From Acidimicrobiaceae bacterium (GTDB taxonomy: Bacteria > Actinomycetota > Acidimicrobiia > Acidimicrobiales > Bog-793), in NCBI GenBank assembly GCA_025464005.1, contig JAODBO010000083.1, forward strand, positions 1-64,000: DNA of 64,000 bases, written 5' to 3'. The position numbers and the translations under genes are program-made. This document shows, piece by piece, positions 20,908-30,929 of the stretch. Below the pieces are notes generated by a model. The model was not told where the DNA came from, did not search any database, and saw nothing but the letters and a program-made list of their open reading frames with translations. Position 1 is the first letter of the stretch. Every line of letters starts with the position of its first letter.

Positions 20908-21486
20908 ATGTCATCACGAGTGATCGAGGCCTCCCCCTCCAGCCGCAAGGGGCTCGCAGGGATCGTCGGCTTTCCGGCGCAGGTCAACGACGTCGCCGCT
21001 CGGACCGTGGCGACGGGCGTCTTCCTCACGGCCGTCGTCACCGTCGCGACCGGTCAGGCGTGGCTCGCCCCGCTGCTCGCGTATGGATTCGTCGCACGGA
21101 CGTTGAGCGGTCCACGCTTCAGCCTGCTCGGCCAGCTCGCCACTCGAGTCGTCGCGCCTCGTCTCCCCGCGTATGCGAAGACGGTGCCGGGACCGCCGAA
21201 GCGGTTCGCGCAGGCCATCGGCGCGAGCTTCACGCTCGCGGCTACGGGGCTCTGGCTGGCCGGTGACAACGTCCCCGCGCTCGTCCTGCTCGGCGTGCTC
21301 GCGTTGCCCGCCTTCCTCGAGGCTGCCCTCGGCTACTGCGTCGGCTGCAAGGTCTTCGCCCTGCTCATGAGGGCTGGCGTCATCCCGGAGTCGACCTGTG
21401 CCGAGTGCGCCGATCTCTGGGGCAAAAAGGCCGCGGCCCGCCGCGAGGCGCAGGACGCGACGTCCCGGTCCCCGGCCGCGAGCTGA
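20908..21486 (+). CDS. DUF4395 membrane protein
   Basis: VNDVAARTVATG...LALPAFLEAALGYCVGCKVFALLMRAG. Confidence 0.75.
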   Translation: MSSRVIEASPSSRKGLAGIVGFPAQVNDVAARTVATGVFLTAVVTVATGQAWLAPLLAYGFVARTLSGPRFSLLGQLATRVVAPRLPAYAKTVPGPPKRFAQAIGASFTLAATGLWLAGDNVPALVLLGVLALPAFLEAALGYCVGCKVFALLMRAGVIPESTCAECADLWGKKAAARREAQDATSRSPAAS

Positions 21487-21587
21487 GCCGCAGGGCACCG
21501 AAACCCGGGCGAGCAACACGTGCGGGTGACGGTGGCTGCAGGTAGCGCACGTGGAGCTCGCCCCGCAGCGCACCTCAGCGTGAGACG

Positions 21588-22421
21588 ATGCGCGCCATGG
21601 CTGCGCGCCCCGTTCAGCTCCTGCTTTCCAGCCACCCGGGCCCGGTCGCCGGCGTCACGCTCGCGAGCGCGGGTTACGCGGGCGTGCTCGGACGCGGCGC
21701 GGGCGGTACGGCAGCCGTAGCGGTCGCCGTGCTCGCCGGCCAGCTGTCAGTCGGTTGGCACAACGACTGGTTGGATGCAGAGCGGGACATTAAGGCGGGC
21801 AGGGCGGACAAGCCCGTGGCGCGAGGCGTCGTCACCCGGGACAGCGTGAAGTGGGCGGCGCTGCTCGCCGCGGGTGCCGCCGTGCCGCTCTCGCTGCTGT
21901 CGGGTTGGCGAGCTGCGCTGGCACACCTCGGCGCGGTCGCCTGTGCCTGGGGCTATAACGCCGGCATCAAGGCGACGTTGTTCTCGTTCGCTCCGTACGC
22001 GATCGCGTTCGGCCTGCTACCGGTGTTCATATCGTTGGGAGCGCGCGGCGCCCCGCTCGGGCCCTGGTGGGCTCCGGTCGCGGCCGCGCTGCTGGGCGTC
22101 GGGGCCCACCTGATGAATGCGCTGCCCGACCTCGAGGACGACGCCGCTGCGGGGGTGCGGGGCCTCCCTCACCGTCTGGGCCGGCGGCGCTCCCTCGCAG
22201 CCGCCGCCGTGCTGCTGCTCACGGCCTCGGTCGTGCTCGCCTTCCACGCGGGCACGGCGCCCGCCGCGGGAATCGTGGGCCTGGTCGTCACCGGCTGCTG
22301 CGTGGCGCTGGCGCTGCTCAGCGCACGACGGACGACCTCTCGCGCACCGTTCGGCCTCACGATCGCCGCCGCGCTCGTCGATGTCATGCTGCTCCTGCTC
22401 GCCGGCCACGGCATGCGCTGA
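21588..22421 (+). CDS. UbiA-family prenyltransferase
   Basis: NDWLDAERDIKAGRADKPVARG; polytopic; ALPDLEDDAAAGVRGLPHRLG. Confidence 0.8.
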   Translation: MRAMAARPVQLLLSSHPGPVAGVTLASAGYAGVLGRGAGGTAAVAVAVLAGQLSVGWHNDWLDAERDIKAGRADKPVARGVVTRDSVKWAALLAAGAAVPLSLLSGWRAALAHLGAVACAWGYNAGIKATLFSFAPYAIAFGLLPVFISLGARGAPLGPWWAPVAAALLGVGAHLMNALPDLEDDAAAGVRGLPHRLGRRRSLAAAAVLLLTASVVLAFHAGTAPAAGIVGLVVTGCCVALALLSARRTTSRAPFGLTIAAALVDVMLLLLAGHGMR

Positions 22422-22567
22422 TCGAGGCGGGCGAAGCTCGGTCCGCCACCCGCGAGAACACGCCGGCATCGGCGCCGGGAGCTGTGCTGAGCGGCACTAC
22501 GGTCGGGGTAGAACCACCCGTTGCCGGGCCGACGCCGTGTGGCCCACCGAGATCAGGAGAGCACGTG

Positions 22568-23323
22568 ATGGACCGTGGCGTAGCAGTCGTGACCGGAGCC
22601 TCGAGCGGCATCGGAGCCGCCACCGCTCGACGGCTCGGGGCCGCGGGCTACCGGGTGGTCCTCGGCGCCCGGCGCCTCGATCGCCTCGCAGACGTCGCCC
22701 GCTCGATCGGTCCCGCCGCTTCCTTCGCCCGGCTCGACGTCGCCGACCCGAGCTCGGTCGCGGCCTTCTGTGACGCCGTGCCCGAGTGCCGGCTCCTCGT
22801 CAACAACGCGGGCGGCGCGCTCGGCGCCGAGTCCGTCGCAGAGGCCGACGAGGCGAAGTGGATCAACATGTACGAGTCGAACGTCCTCGGCACGCTCAGG
22901 ATGACCAAGGCGCTCCTACCGAAGCTCGAGGCGTCCGGTGACGGCCACATCGTGACGCTCGGGTCGGTGGCCGCGTTCGAGACCTACGTCGGGGGCGCGG
23001 GCTATAACGCCGCCAAGCACGCCACGCGAGCGCTGATGGAGGTGCTCCGGCTAGAGCTGCTCGGCAAACCGGTGCGCGTGAGCGAGATCGATCCCGGCAT
23101 GGTCGAGACGGAGTTCTCGATCGTCCGCTTCGGCGGCGACGAACAGAAGGCCGCGGCCGTGTACAACGGCATGACCCCGCTCAGCGCCGACGACGTCGCC
23201 GAATGCATTGAGTTCGTCGTCACCCGACCGAGCCACGTCGACATCGACCAACTCGTGATCCGACCACGAGACCAGGCACGCGTGGGGCTCGTCCACCGCC
23301 AGCTCCCCGGCACCGAGCAGTAG
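22568..23323 (+). CDS. SDR-family NAD(P)-dependent oxidoreductase
   Basis: VVTGASSGIGAATA, NNAGG, YNAAKHA. Confidence 0.93.
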   Translation: MDRGVAVVTGASSGIGAATARRLGAAGYRVVLGARRLDRLADVARSIGPAASFARLDVADPSSVAAFCDAVPECRLLVNNAGGALGAESVAEADEAKWINMYESNVLGTLRMTKALLPKLEASGDGHIVTLGSVAAFETYVGGAGYNAAKHATRALMEVLRLELLGKPVRVSEIDPGMVETEFSIVRFGGDEQKAAAVYNGMTPLSADDVAECIEFVVTRPSHVDIDQLVIRPRDQARVGLVHRQLPGTEQ

Positions 23324-23482
23324 TCCGCTAACGGTGGCGGAAGCGCCCGCGGATAACGGGCAAGCCGAATCGCGAAGGCGCCGGTCAGCGAAGCGTTGCC
23401 AAGCGTTTAACTCCCGCTTGGATGGACTGGCGATGGTGGAGCTGACTTCTCCACGTATCTGTTCGTTGTCACCGGTGGCTGT

Positions 23483-24409
23483 TCAGCCGTCGATGTCAAG
23501 GATCACCTTGCCCAGTGCTTCGCCGGACTCGAGGAATCGTTGGGCGTCGGCGGCTGCCGCGAGCGGGAAGGTGGCAGCGACACGCACGGCGACTTTGGCG
23601 TCTTCCACCAGTCGTGTCACCGCGGCGAGGTCGTCGAGGTTCAGCTGGGCGTAGACGGCGATCGTGCCCGTATAGCTGGTGGGATCGACGATCGACGCGG
23701 CCCGCACATCGGGACGAGCGAGCGACGCGGTAGTGACCAGGCTTCCTCGGCCGGAGGTGTCGAACACCGCGTGCACACCGTCAGGAGCGAGGGACCGGAC
23801 CCGCTCGACGAGCCCGTCACCGAAGGCGGTGGCTTCTGCCCCGAGTGACCGGAGGTAGTCGTGGTTGATCTCGGCGTCGGTGGCGATAACCCGGGCACCT
23901 TGTGCCTGTGCGATCTGGACGGCGAGCGAACCGACTCCTCCGGCACCGCCATGGACGAGAAGGGTCTCATCCTCCCTGACATGGAGGGCGTGGACAACCG
24001 CTTGGTACGCGGTCAGCGCGCTGAGGGGTAGCCCGGCGGCCTCAGTCCACGTGGCCCGCCCGGGCTTGCGGATCAAGGTGCAAGCGGGTGTCGCGATCTT
24101 TTCGGCGTAGGCCCCGTACCGGAGGATTGGCTGGCGAACATAGCCGATGACCTCGTCGCCCACCGCGAATTCGCCCACCGCCGGGCCGACCGCCTCGACC
24201 ACGCCGGCAAGATCCCATCCCGGTGTGACTGGGAACCAGGCGTCCATAGCCTGTTCCATCACACCTTGGCGCAATTTAATGTCGGCGGGATTCAACCCGG
24301 CCGCTTTGATCCGGACCAAGACGCTGTCCTGCGCCATCTTCGGCTCGTCGAGGTCGACGACTTCGAGAACCTCGGGACCGCCGTAGCGGTGGTAGACGAC
24401 CGCTCTCAT
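23483..24409 (-). CDS. NADP-dependent quinone oxidoreductase (MDR, zinc-independent type)
   Basis: YGGPEVLEVVDLDEP, LVHGGAGGVGSLAVQIAQAQGARVIAT. Confidence 0.9.
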   Translation of the reverse strand: MRAVVYHRYGGPEVLEVVDLDEPKMAQDSVLVRIKAAGLNPADIKLRQGVMEQAMDAWFPVTPGWDLAGVVEAVGPAVGEFAVGDEVIGYVRQPILRYGAYAEKIATPACTLIRKPGRATWTEAAGLPLSALTAYQAVVHALHVREDETLLVHGGAGGVGSLAVQIAQAQGARVIATDAEINHDYLRSLGAEATAFGDGLVERVRSLAPDGVHAVFDTSGRGSLVTTASLARPDVRAASIVDPTSYTGTIAVYAQLNLDDLAAVTRLVEDAKVAVRVAATFPLAAAADAQRFLESGEALGKVILDIDG

Positions 24410-24443
24410 CGCCGTGCTCCTTTGTCATAGAAACGCTGCATGG

Positions 24444-24932
24444 TCATGTGTCCGGGAAAGCTAGAGGTAGGTCCATAAGGACGCGATGACCGACGATCTT
24501 CCATTCGCCGGCCACTCGAATCAGGTCGGTGTCGTAATAGCCGGACTCGATCGGCCGCACGCTGCCCTGCGCGCCGAACGCGCCGTCGGGCCAACCGCCC
24601 GCCGGGCGGGCGTCACCGCGAACCTCGAACACGATGAACTGGGCGTTGAGGTGCGCCTGTTCCCCGTCGATCGTGATCAGATGGTCGGCGGTCACATGAT
24701 GACTCGACCCGAGTGTGGGGTGAGGGGCCATGAAGTTCTCGACGCCATAGCGGACACCGTCGCCGCCGATCAACGGTTCGCCCACCGGCTCATACGTCTC
24801 CGGCCCGGTCTTCGTGTAGATCTGCACCGTAGCGTCGTCCGTGAACAGCGACCCCTGCGCTATCCCATCCCGGGCGTCGGTCGCCCGCACATAGCGGGCC
24901 ATCACCTCTTGGACCTTGCGTTCATCGCTCAT
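24444..24932 (-). CDS. SnoaL/NTF2-like protein
   Basis: VQEVMARYVRATDARDGIAQGSLFTDDATVQIYT...TADHLITIDGEQAHLNAQF. Confidence 0.75.
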   Translation of the reverse strand: MSDERKVQEVMARYVRATDARDGIAQGSLFTDDATVQIYTKTGPETYEPVGEPLIGGDGVRYGVENFMAPHPTLGSSHHVTADHLITIDGEQAHLNAQFIVFEVRGDARPAGGWPDGAFGAQGSVRPIESGYYDTDLIRVAGEWKIVGHRVLMDLPLAFPDT

Positions 24933-25010
24933 CTGGCTTCTCTCTCTCCTAGCTGCGGTTGTCGATCGCGTCGGTCGACTCGTCCGACTGGGGCAACTGG
25001 TGCTCCGGAG

Positions 25011-25066
25011 CCGTCACGGTGAAGACATTCCGATCTAGCCGTCGCGGTGACGACATTCCGATCTGA
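25011..25066. repeat. Two tandem 28-bp imperfect direct repeats in intergenic region
   Basis: GCCGTCACGGTGAAGACATTCCGATCTA / GCCGTCGCGGTGACGACATTCCGATCTG, 25/28 identical. Confidence 0.9.
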
Positions 25067-25099
25067 CCAGCCCAGAACCGCACCAGCAATGACGATCTC

Positions 25100-25125
25100 G
25101 GTATGGTTTGATACCCTGGTGGTAT
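25100..25125. promoter_or_regulatory. LysR-type site: alternating inverted half-sites over the start codon
   Basis: GGTAT-N6-ATACC-N5-GGTAT; last half-site overlaps ATG at 25124. Confidence 0.55.
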
Positions 25126-25999
25126 GGATCGTCTGGAGGCCCGAGAGCTTGCGTACTTCGTCGCAGTGGCCGAGGAACTGCACTTCGGGCGGGCCGCGCA
25201 ACGACTCGGGATGGCCCAACCTCCGCTTTCGCGGGCCATCAGTCGCCTCGAGCGACGCATCGGCGTACGGCTCCTGGAAAGGACCAGCCGACGAGTATCC
25301 CTGAGCCCCGCTGGAGAAGTCTTCCTGGCCGAGAGCCGAAAGGCACTTGACGCCATAGACGCCGCAACCCACCGAGCCCAACAAGTCTCAGGTTGTCACC
25401 GCCTCGCCCTTGCGGTCAGACCAGGCGCAGGCTCGGACATCTTGCCCGGCCTCCTCGATGCCTACCGCCGCCGTCCCGCCGCGGTACCCGTCGAGGTCGT
25501 CTTTTCCCATGACCAGGCCACCGCATTGCGCAACGGGACGGCTGACGTCGCGGTGATGTGCAGCAGCGAGAACCTCACCGATCTGCACACCATCGAACTG
25601 GTCGAGGAGAACCCCGTCGTACTCCTACCGGTGGGGCACCACTTGGCCCGACGCCCCCGCGTGACCTTGGCCGAGGTCCGTCGACAGAAGGCCTTTCAGG
25701 AGGCCTGCCCCGCTACCAGCCTGGACGAGATCGTCGCTCTCGTCGCTCTCGGCCGCCTGATCGTCGTCGTTGGAGACGGCGCCGTCAACCGGCTGGGCTC
25801 GACCGTGGCCGCGGTCCCAGTCCCCGACCTCCCAGCCACGCGCCTCTTGCTCGCCTGGCCCCAGCTCATCCCCACTCCCCAACTGCAGTCGCTTCTTGAC
25901 ACCGCCAAGACCATCGCAGACCGACGCGTTCGCCAAGTACGAACGTCGATGGTTCGCTCGCATGTCGACTCGCCCGGATCAGAAGCTCTAGCCCGTTGA
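25124..25999 (+). CDS. LysR-family transcriptional regulator
   Basis: LEARELAYFVAVAEELHFGRAAQRLGMAQPPLSRAISRLERRIGVRLLERTSRRVSLS. Confidence 0.95.
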   Translation: MDRLEARELAYFVAVAEELHFGRAAQRLGMAQPPLSRAISRLERRIGVRLLERTSRRVSLSPAGEVFLAESRKALDAIDAATHRAQQVSGCHRLALAVRPGAGSDILPGLLDAYRRRPAAVPVEVVFSHDQATALRNGTADVAVMCSSENLTDLHTIELVEENPVVLLPVGHHLARRPRVTLAEVRRQKAFQEACPATSLDEIVALVALGRLIVVVGDGAVNRLGSTVAAVPVPDLPATRLLLAWPQLIPTPQLQSLLDTAKTIADRRVRQVRTSMVRSHVDSPGSEALAR

Positions 26000-26279
26000 G
26001 GCCGTGCTCCAGGCACCAGAGCCTTGTCCACTAGATATGTCCGCGTTGAGTTTGGGGCCCGATAATCGGTTTAAGACGACGGATTCCTTGAGCAGCCCGA
26101 ACATTTGTCGGGGAACAGGACGGCAGCATTGCCACGGTGACGGAAACCGATCTCATCCCGAACCTCATCAGAAATCACTGCGGGAGCCCTCCCGGGCTGC
26201 CCGACGATCACCGACAACCCTCAGCAATACGACGAGTTAGCTGGACGGTCAGCGGACCGGAAGGCGGGACTGCCCGTCG

Positions 26280-26712
26280 TCAGGTTGAGTGCTGGGCGCT
26301 GGGACGCACGAGGATCTCGTTTAGGGTCAGGCGACGCGGTCGGGTAACGGCGAAGGCGATGATCTCGGCTATGTCTTGGGCAGTGATGGCCAGCTGCTCG
26401 TACATGTGGTCGCTCAGTTCGGTCGCCACCTCGCCCGGCTCGATGACAATGACATGGACGTCGGGCTGGAGCTCCTTGCGCAAGGACTCCGATCAGCCGT
26501 TGATGCCCCACCTTCGTGGCGGCGTAGACGGCGTTTCCCACCCGGGCCGTGAGGCCGGACACTGACGAGAGGTTGACCAGGTCGCCGTCGCGGAGCCGAT
26601 CGAAGAACACCTCGGTGGTATTCATGGCGCCGACCAGGTTGGTCTCGATCATGCGGACATGGTCCTCGAGGCGGTCAGCGGTAAAGGGCGCGAGCAACAT
26701 GATGGACCCCGT
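26280..26712 (-). pseudogene. SDR oxidoreductase remnant (no Rossmann N-terminus, frameshifted)
   Basis: MLLAPFTADRLEDHVRMIETNLVGAMNTTEVFF...VNLSSVSGLTARVGNAVYAATK in one frame, then GIN-SESLRKELQPDVHVIVIEPGEVATELSDH in another. Confidence 0.8.
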
Positions 26713-26803
26713 CAGAATCCGAAGATCCGGTAATCGACGGACCCTCTGCAGCTAGCGAATGCGCCCGCCGGTAGCCCGCGAACCGGTCCGGCGGGCGCGC
26801 CGC

Positions 26804-27019
26804 CTAGGCCCTGTTGCGAGCCCGGTACGTGCTCGCAGCGAGAAAAGCCACGGTGAGCAGCGGCACGACCGTGATCGCGGCCGCCCGCTCGTGGCGCAAC
26901 GCGAGTGCGGCGCCGATGATCACGAGCACGCCGACGAACAGCTCCGGCGTATCGCCCACCAGGAAGTCCCACCAGAAGCGGCCGAATGCCGTCGTGTACT
27001 TGCGAATCGCGCCGATCAT
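26804..27019 (-). CDS. Small membrane protein (71 aa)
   Basis: Start overlaps upstream stop (27016-27019); two hydrophobic segments. Confidence 0.6.
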   Translation of the reverse strand: MIGAIRKYTTAFGRFWWDFLVGDTPELFVGVLVIIGAALALRHERAAAITVVPLLTVAFLAASTYRARNRA

Positions 27020-27834
27020 CGCCCGGCAGCCTTGTCGAACGTCGCGGTCATTCGGTTCTCGCGCTCGGCCTTGGCCCCGGGAAGCGCTCGGCGCATCAGC
27101 GGAATTGCTATGGCGGTAACGGCGGCGAAGAACGCGATCAGCACGAGGATCGCAACGTCGCTGCCCGGCCAGTGCACGCCGGCGCCCTCGCCGGTCCAGA
27201 ACACGCCGAAGCTCGTCAGCATCACGCCGACGCTCATCTTCATCGCGTTCTCCGGCACCTCCGACAGCTGCCGGGCGACGACAACGCCGACGAGGCCGAC
27301 GATCAAGACCGCCGCGCCGGCCGCCAGCGACGCCAGGCCGAGGCGATGCGAGCTCGATCCCAGGCTGAGGACGATGAGCACGACCTCCATCCCTTCGAGG
27401 AACACGCCCTTGAAGGCGACGACAAAACCCACGGCGTCGCGCCGCTTGCCCTGCGCCGCCGGCAGCGAGTCGCCCGTGGCCTCACCGGTCACAGAGAGCG
27501 CCTCCACGGTCTTCGCGTAGATCGCATCCTCGTCGTGGATGGCCTTGTGGCCGCTCGATCGAAGGATCGCCTTGCGCATCCATCCGAGGCCGAGCACGAG
27601 CAGCAGCGCACCGATGATGACCCGGAGGACGTTGATCGGCACGATGTGGATCAGCGGCACTCCGACCGCGCCGACGATCACCGCGAGCACGACAACGGCG
27701 ACTGCAGTGCCCTCGAGCGCCGAGCGCCAGCCCCGGGTCGTCCCGGAAGCCACAACGATGGTGAGCGCTTCGACCATCTCGACCGCGGATGCTCCGAAGA
27801 CCGCCAATACCAGAATTACCGACGACGTCGTCAT
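27016..27834 (-). CDS. COG4280-like predicted membrane protein
   Basis: FGASAVEMVEALTIVVASGTTRGWRSALEGTAVAVV; FVVAFKGVFLEGMEVVLIV. Confidence 0.65.
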   Translation of the reverse strand: MTTSSVILVLAVFGASAVEMVEALTIVVASGTTRGWRSALEGTAVAVVVLAVIVGAVGVPLIHIVPINVLRVIIGALLLVLGLGWMRKAILRSSGHKAIHDEDAIYAKTVEALSVTGEATGDSLPAAQGKRRDAVGFVVAFKGVFLEGMEVVLIVLSLGSSSHRLGLASLAAGAAVLIVGLVGVVVARQLSEVPENAMKMSVGVMLTSFGVFWTGEGAGVHWPGSDVAILVLIAFFAAVTAIAIPLMRRALPGAKAERENRMTATFDKAAGR

Positions 27835-27871
27835 AGCGGCGCCCCCACGTGACATCGGCGAGCGGATCGGA

Positions 27872-29122
27872 CTACTTCCACAGGGAGACCTCCCTAACTA
27901 CATCGGGGACATGGACGAGCGAATCGACTCTGCTGGATGCCGATTCGAGGTCGGGGCGCGAGTCGATCTGACCGGACGGCGCGAGCTCAATGGTAGTTGT
28001 GGCCGCTGTGCCCGGGAACACGAGGCACCCGGACGTCTCCAGCCGAAGACCGACCGACTGACCACGACCGACGCGCACCTCGGAGAAGATGCCGCTGATC
28101 TGCGTGCCGCATTCGAGCTCGACTGCGTGCTCATAACCACGGCCGCGGAAGGCAACGTCGGCGACCCGACCCACCAGATGGTGGTCCGAGCCGTCGACGG
28201 ACCCGAGGCGCACGGCGGTCGGCCGGATCATGAGCACGCCGCGCTGATCACCGAGGACCTGCGAGCCGCTGTCGCCGAGCCCCTGCATTCCGACGCGCGC
28301 CCGCAGGCGGCGCACCGAGGACCTCGTGGTGGGCTCGATCTCGACGGTCCGGTCGCCTCGATCCTCACTCACGATCCGCACGTCCAGCTCTCCGGCGAGA
28401 CCGGTGAAGCGAGCGACGAACGGCGTGGCCGGTGTCGCGTAGATCTCCTCCGGGGCGGCGAACTGGACGAGCTTGCCGCGCTCCAGGACCCCGACGCGAT
28501 CCGCGAGGGCGAACGCCTCGGACTGGTCGTGGGTGATGTAGACGGTCGTCGCACCCGCGAGACGCACGAGCGAGGAGATCTCGATCCGCATGCGCTCGCG
28601 CAGGTCGGCGTCGAGGTTGGAGAGCGGCTCGTCGCACAGCACGAGCCCGGTGTCACCGACGAGCGCGCGAGCGAGCGCGACGCGCTGCTGCTCTCCCCCG
28701 GAGAGCTCGGTCGGGTAACGCTCTCCGAGGGCGCCGAGACCCACGCGCTCGAGCATCTCCATCGCTCGCTGACGACCCTCTCGCTTCGCGACGCCGCGTC
28801 GCTTCAGCGCGAAGGCGACATTGTCCTTCGCCACCATGTGGGGCCACAGTGCGTAGTCCTGAAAGACCATCGAGAGATTGCGGTGCTCGGGGGGAACATG
28901 CAGCGTCCCGTCGGCGACGGTCCTGCCGCCGATGGCGAGCCGCCCGGAGCTCAGGCGCTCGATGCCTGCAAGGCAACGCAACAGCGTCGTCTTGCCCGAG
29001 CCCGATGGCCCGAGCAGCACGAGGACGGTGCCGGGATCCACCTCGAGCGACACGTCCTCGAGCGCTCGGTTGCCTCCGGGATAGACCTTGCCGACTTGCG
29101 CGACAGTGATCTGCTCACCCAC
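27872..29122 (-). CDS. ABC transporter ATP-binding protein (FbpC/PotA type)
   Basis: LLGPSGSGKTTLLRCLAG, ELSGGEQQRVALARAL, LCDEPLSNLDADLRERM, VYITHDQSEAF; GTG start inferred. Confidence 0.93.
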   Translation of the reverse strand: MGEQITVAQVGKVYPGGNRALEDVSLEVDPGTVLVLLGPSGSGKTTLLRCLAGIERLSSGRLAIGGRTVADGTLHVPPEHRNLSMVFQDYALWPHMVAKDNVAFALKRRGVAKREGRQRAMEMLERVGLGALGERYPTELSGGEQQRVALARALVGDTGLVLCDEPLSNLDADLRERMRIEISSLVRLAGATTVYITHDQSEAFALADRVGVLERGKLVQFAAPEEIYATPATPFVARFTGLAGELDVRIVSEDRGDRTVEIEPTTRSSVRRLRARVGMQGLGDSGSQVLGDQRGVLMIRPTAVRLGSVDGSDHHLVGRVADVAFRGRGYEHAVELECGTQISGIFSEVRVGRGQSVGLRLETSGCLVFPGTAATTTIELAPSGQIDSRPDLESASSRVDSLVHVPDVVREVSLWK

Positions 29123-30929
29123 GGGCACCTCCTCCGATCCGGCGCCAACCCTTCGGCGCGAGCAACCTGTAGCCGCCGAGCACGATGGCGACGGCGACGA
29201 GAGCGAAGAGCACGGCGACCACGGCCTGGGCCATGCCGGTGCCGAAGTGGTAGTTGCCGAGGTTGTCCTGGATCGCCACGGACACCGGCGGTGAGGACGG
29301 CGCATAGAGCAGCTGCGAGATCGGCAGCTCCAGGAAGATCCCGCAGAAGGTGAGAAGCCACGCCATCGTCAGCGGCCGCGACAGGACCGGGAAGACGCCT
29401 CGGATCCACGCCCGCACACTGCCGGCACCGTGGGCTCGTCCGGCCTCGTGCAACGACCTCTGCACCTGCGAGACCGCACCGACGAGCACGCGGGCGTTGG
29501 TGGGCAGGCTCGATGCCACGTAGCCGAGGACCAGCAGCGTGACGGTCTGGTAGATGTTGATACCGATGCGCGACAAGATCGGCAGGTTGTAGGCAAATAT
29601 ATAGCCTGCCGCGAAGACGACGCTCGGCAGGGCGACCGCGGCGAGGAGCAGGAAGTCGAGGACCTTCGTCGACTTGGTCCGCTTCTTCGCGAGCAGCGTG
29701 GCAAAAACGAAGCCGCCGACGACGGTCACCGACGCGGTGATCGCCCCATAGATGAGCGAGCGCTCGAGCGGGCCGGCGAGCCCGGAGCTCTCGAACACGA
29801 GCCGATAGTTGGAAAAGGTCAGCTGGAGCGACGTCCCGAAATCGGCGAGCAGCGACGAGCTGATGGCGCCGAAGCCGGGCACGCCGAGCGCCATCAGGTA
29901 GAAGAGGCTGAGGAAGGCGATCGCTCCCGCCTTCGCTCGCCCGCGAAGCTCCCGTCTGACGACCGGGCGGGTACGGCCCGACAGCACCGCGTACGAGCGA
30001 CCACGAAGCGCTCGTGCCTGGAGGGCGAGCGGGACCGCGACCGAGGCGACGAGAAGCCAGCCGATAGCGGCCGCCCCGGAGAAGCTCGGCGGGAAGCCGT
30101 TGATGTCGGCGTAGAGCTGATAGGTCGCGAGCGGGAAGTGCGCTGTGTACGCGAGCGTGGACGCGACGCCGAAGTCGCTGACCGTCTCGGCGAAGCCGAT
30201 GGCGAGCGCGGACGTGATCGCAGGGGCGAGGATGGGCGCTACGAGGCGGATGGCGCCGGACCGGGACGCGCCATGGACGCGTGCGGCATCCTCGAACTCC
30301 TGGCCGAGGCCGGCGAGGGCGGCGCTGATGGCGAGGTAGGTGAACGGCACGCATCGCAGCCCGAGAAGGAGCACCACACCGAACGGGCCCATGATGGCGT
30401 GGGTGACGAACGGGAAGTCGAGCCCGATCCGGTACATCACGCCGTCGGGCTGCACGAGGCGCTGCCACCCAAGCGCCGGCAGCCACGAGGGCAGCAGAAG
30501 GACGAACCACATCGCTCCTGCGACGAAGCGCCGCCCGGGAAGGGTCGTCCGGTTGGCCAGCCATGCGATCGGGAAGCCGATGAGCAGTCCCATCCCCGCC
30601 GCGGCGCAGCTCACCCAGATCGAGTCGAGGAGCGCCACCGCGGTACCGCCGGTGAACACCGCCCGCAGGTAGGACAGCGTGAACCACTGGCTGCCTTGAC
30701 TGAACAGCCGAGGCGACACCGCGAGGACGAGGAAGCAGGCGCACGGCGCCAGGATGAGCAGGATGATCGAGAGCCAGAGGACTGGCCGCCCGAGCTGGGT
30801 CGCGCGCCTGCCCAGCGTGCGGGCGGATGGCGAGCCTGCGAGTCGCCGGAGACCCTCGCGCCTGCGACGCGGCCCAGAAGGGGCCGCGTCGCGGGGCGTT
30901 TCAGGTGCCCAGGTGACGACTGACGTCAC
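29115..30929 (-). CDS. ABC transporter permease, fused two-domain (Fe3+/thiamine type)
   Basis: 604 aa with two repeated permease halves. Confidence 0.88.
   Translation of the reverse strand: MTSVVTWAPETPRDAAPSGPRRRREGLRRLAGSPSARTLGRRATQLGRPVLWLSIILLILAPCACFLVLAVSPRLFSQGSQWFTLSYLRAVFTGGTAVALLDSIWVSCAAAGMGLLIGFPIAWLANRTTLPGRRFVAGAMWFVLLLPSWLPALGWQRLVQPDGVMYRIGLDFPFVTHAIMGPFGVVLLLGLRCVPFTYLAISAALAGLGQEFEDAARVHGASRSGAIRLVAPILAPAITSALAIGFAETVSDFGVASTLAYTAHFPLATYQLYADINGFPPSFSGAAAIGWLLVASVAVPLALQARALRGRSYAVLSGRTRPVVRRELRGRAKAGAIAFLSLFYLMALGVPGFGAISSSLLADFGTSLQLTFSNYRLVFESSGLAGPLERSLIYGAITASVTVVGGFVFATLLAKKRTKSTKVLDFLLLAAVALPSVVFAAGYIFAYNLPILSRIGINIYQTVTLLVLGYVASSLPTNARVLVGAVSQVQRSLHEAGRAHGAGSVRAWIRGVFPVLSRPLTMAWLLTFCGIFLELPISQLLYAPSSPPVSVAIQDNLGNYHFGTGMAQAVVAVLFALVAVAIVLGGYRLLAPKGWRRIGGGARG

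Noticed and set aside
25040-26760. Mobile-element insertion explaining the repeats and SDR fragment
   Set aside because: No transposase, terminal inverted repeats or target-site duplications seen
27539-29353. 604-aa + strand ORF
   Set aside because: Antisense to COG4280-like and ABC ATPase genes; high-GC shadow ORF with no family motifs
29430-30923. 497-aa + strand ORF
   Set aside because: Antisense to the permease; Arg/Glu/Asp-rich composition typical of shadow frames
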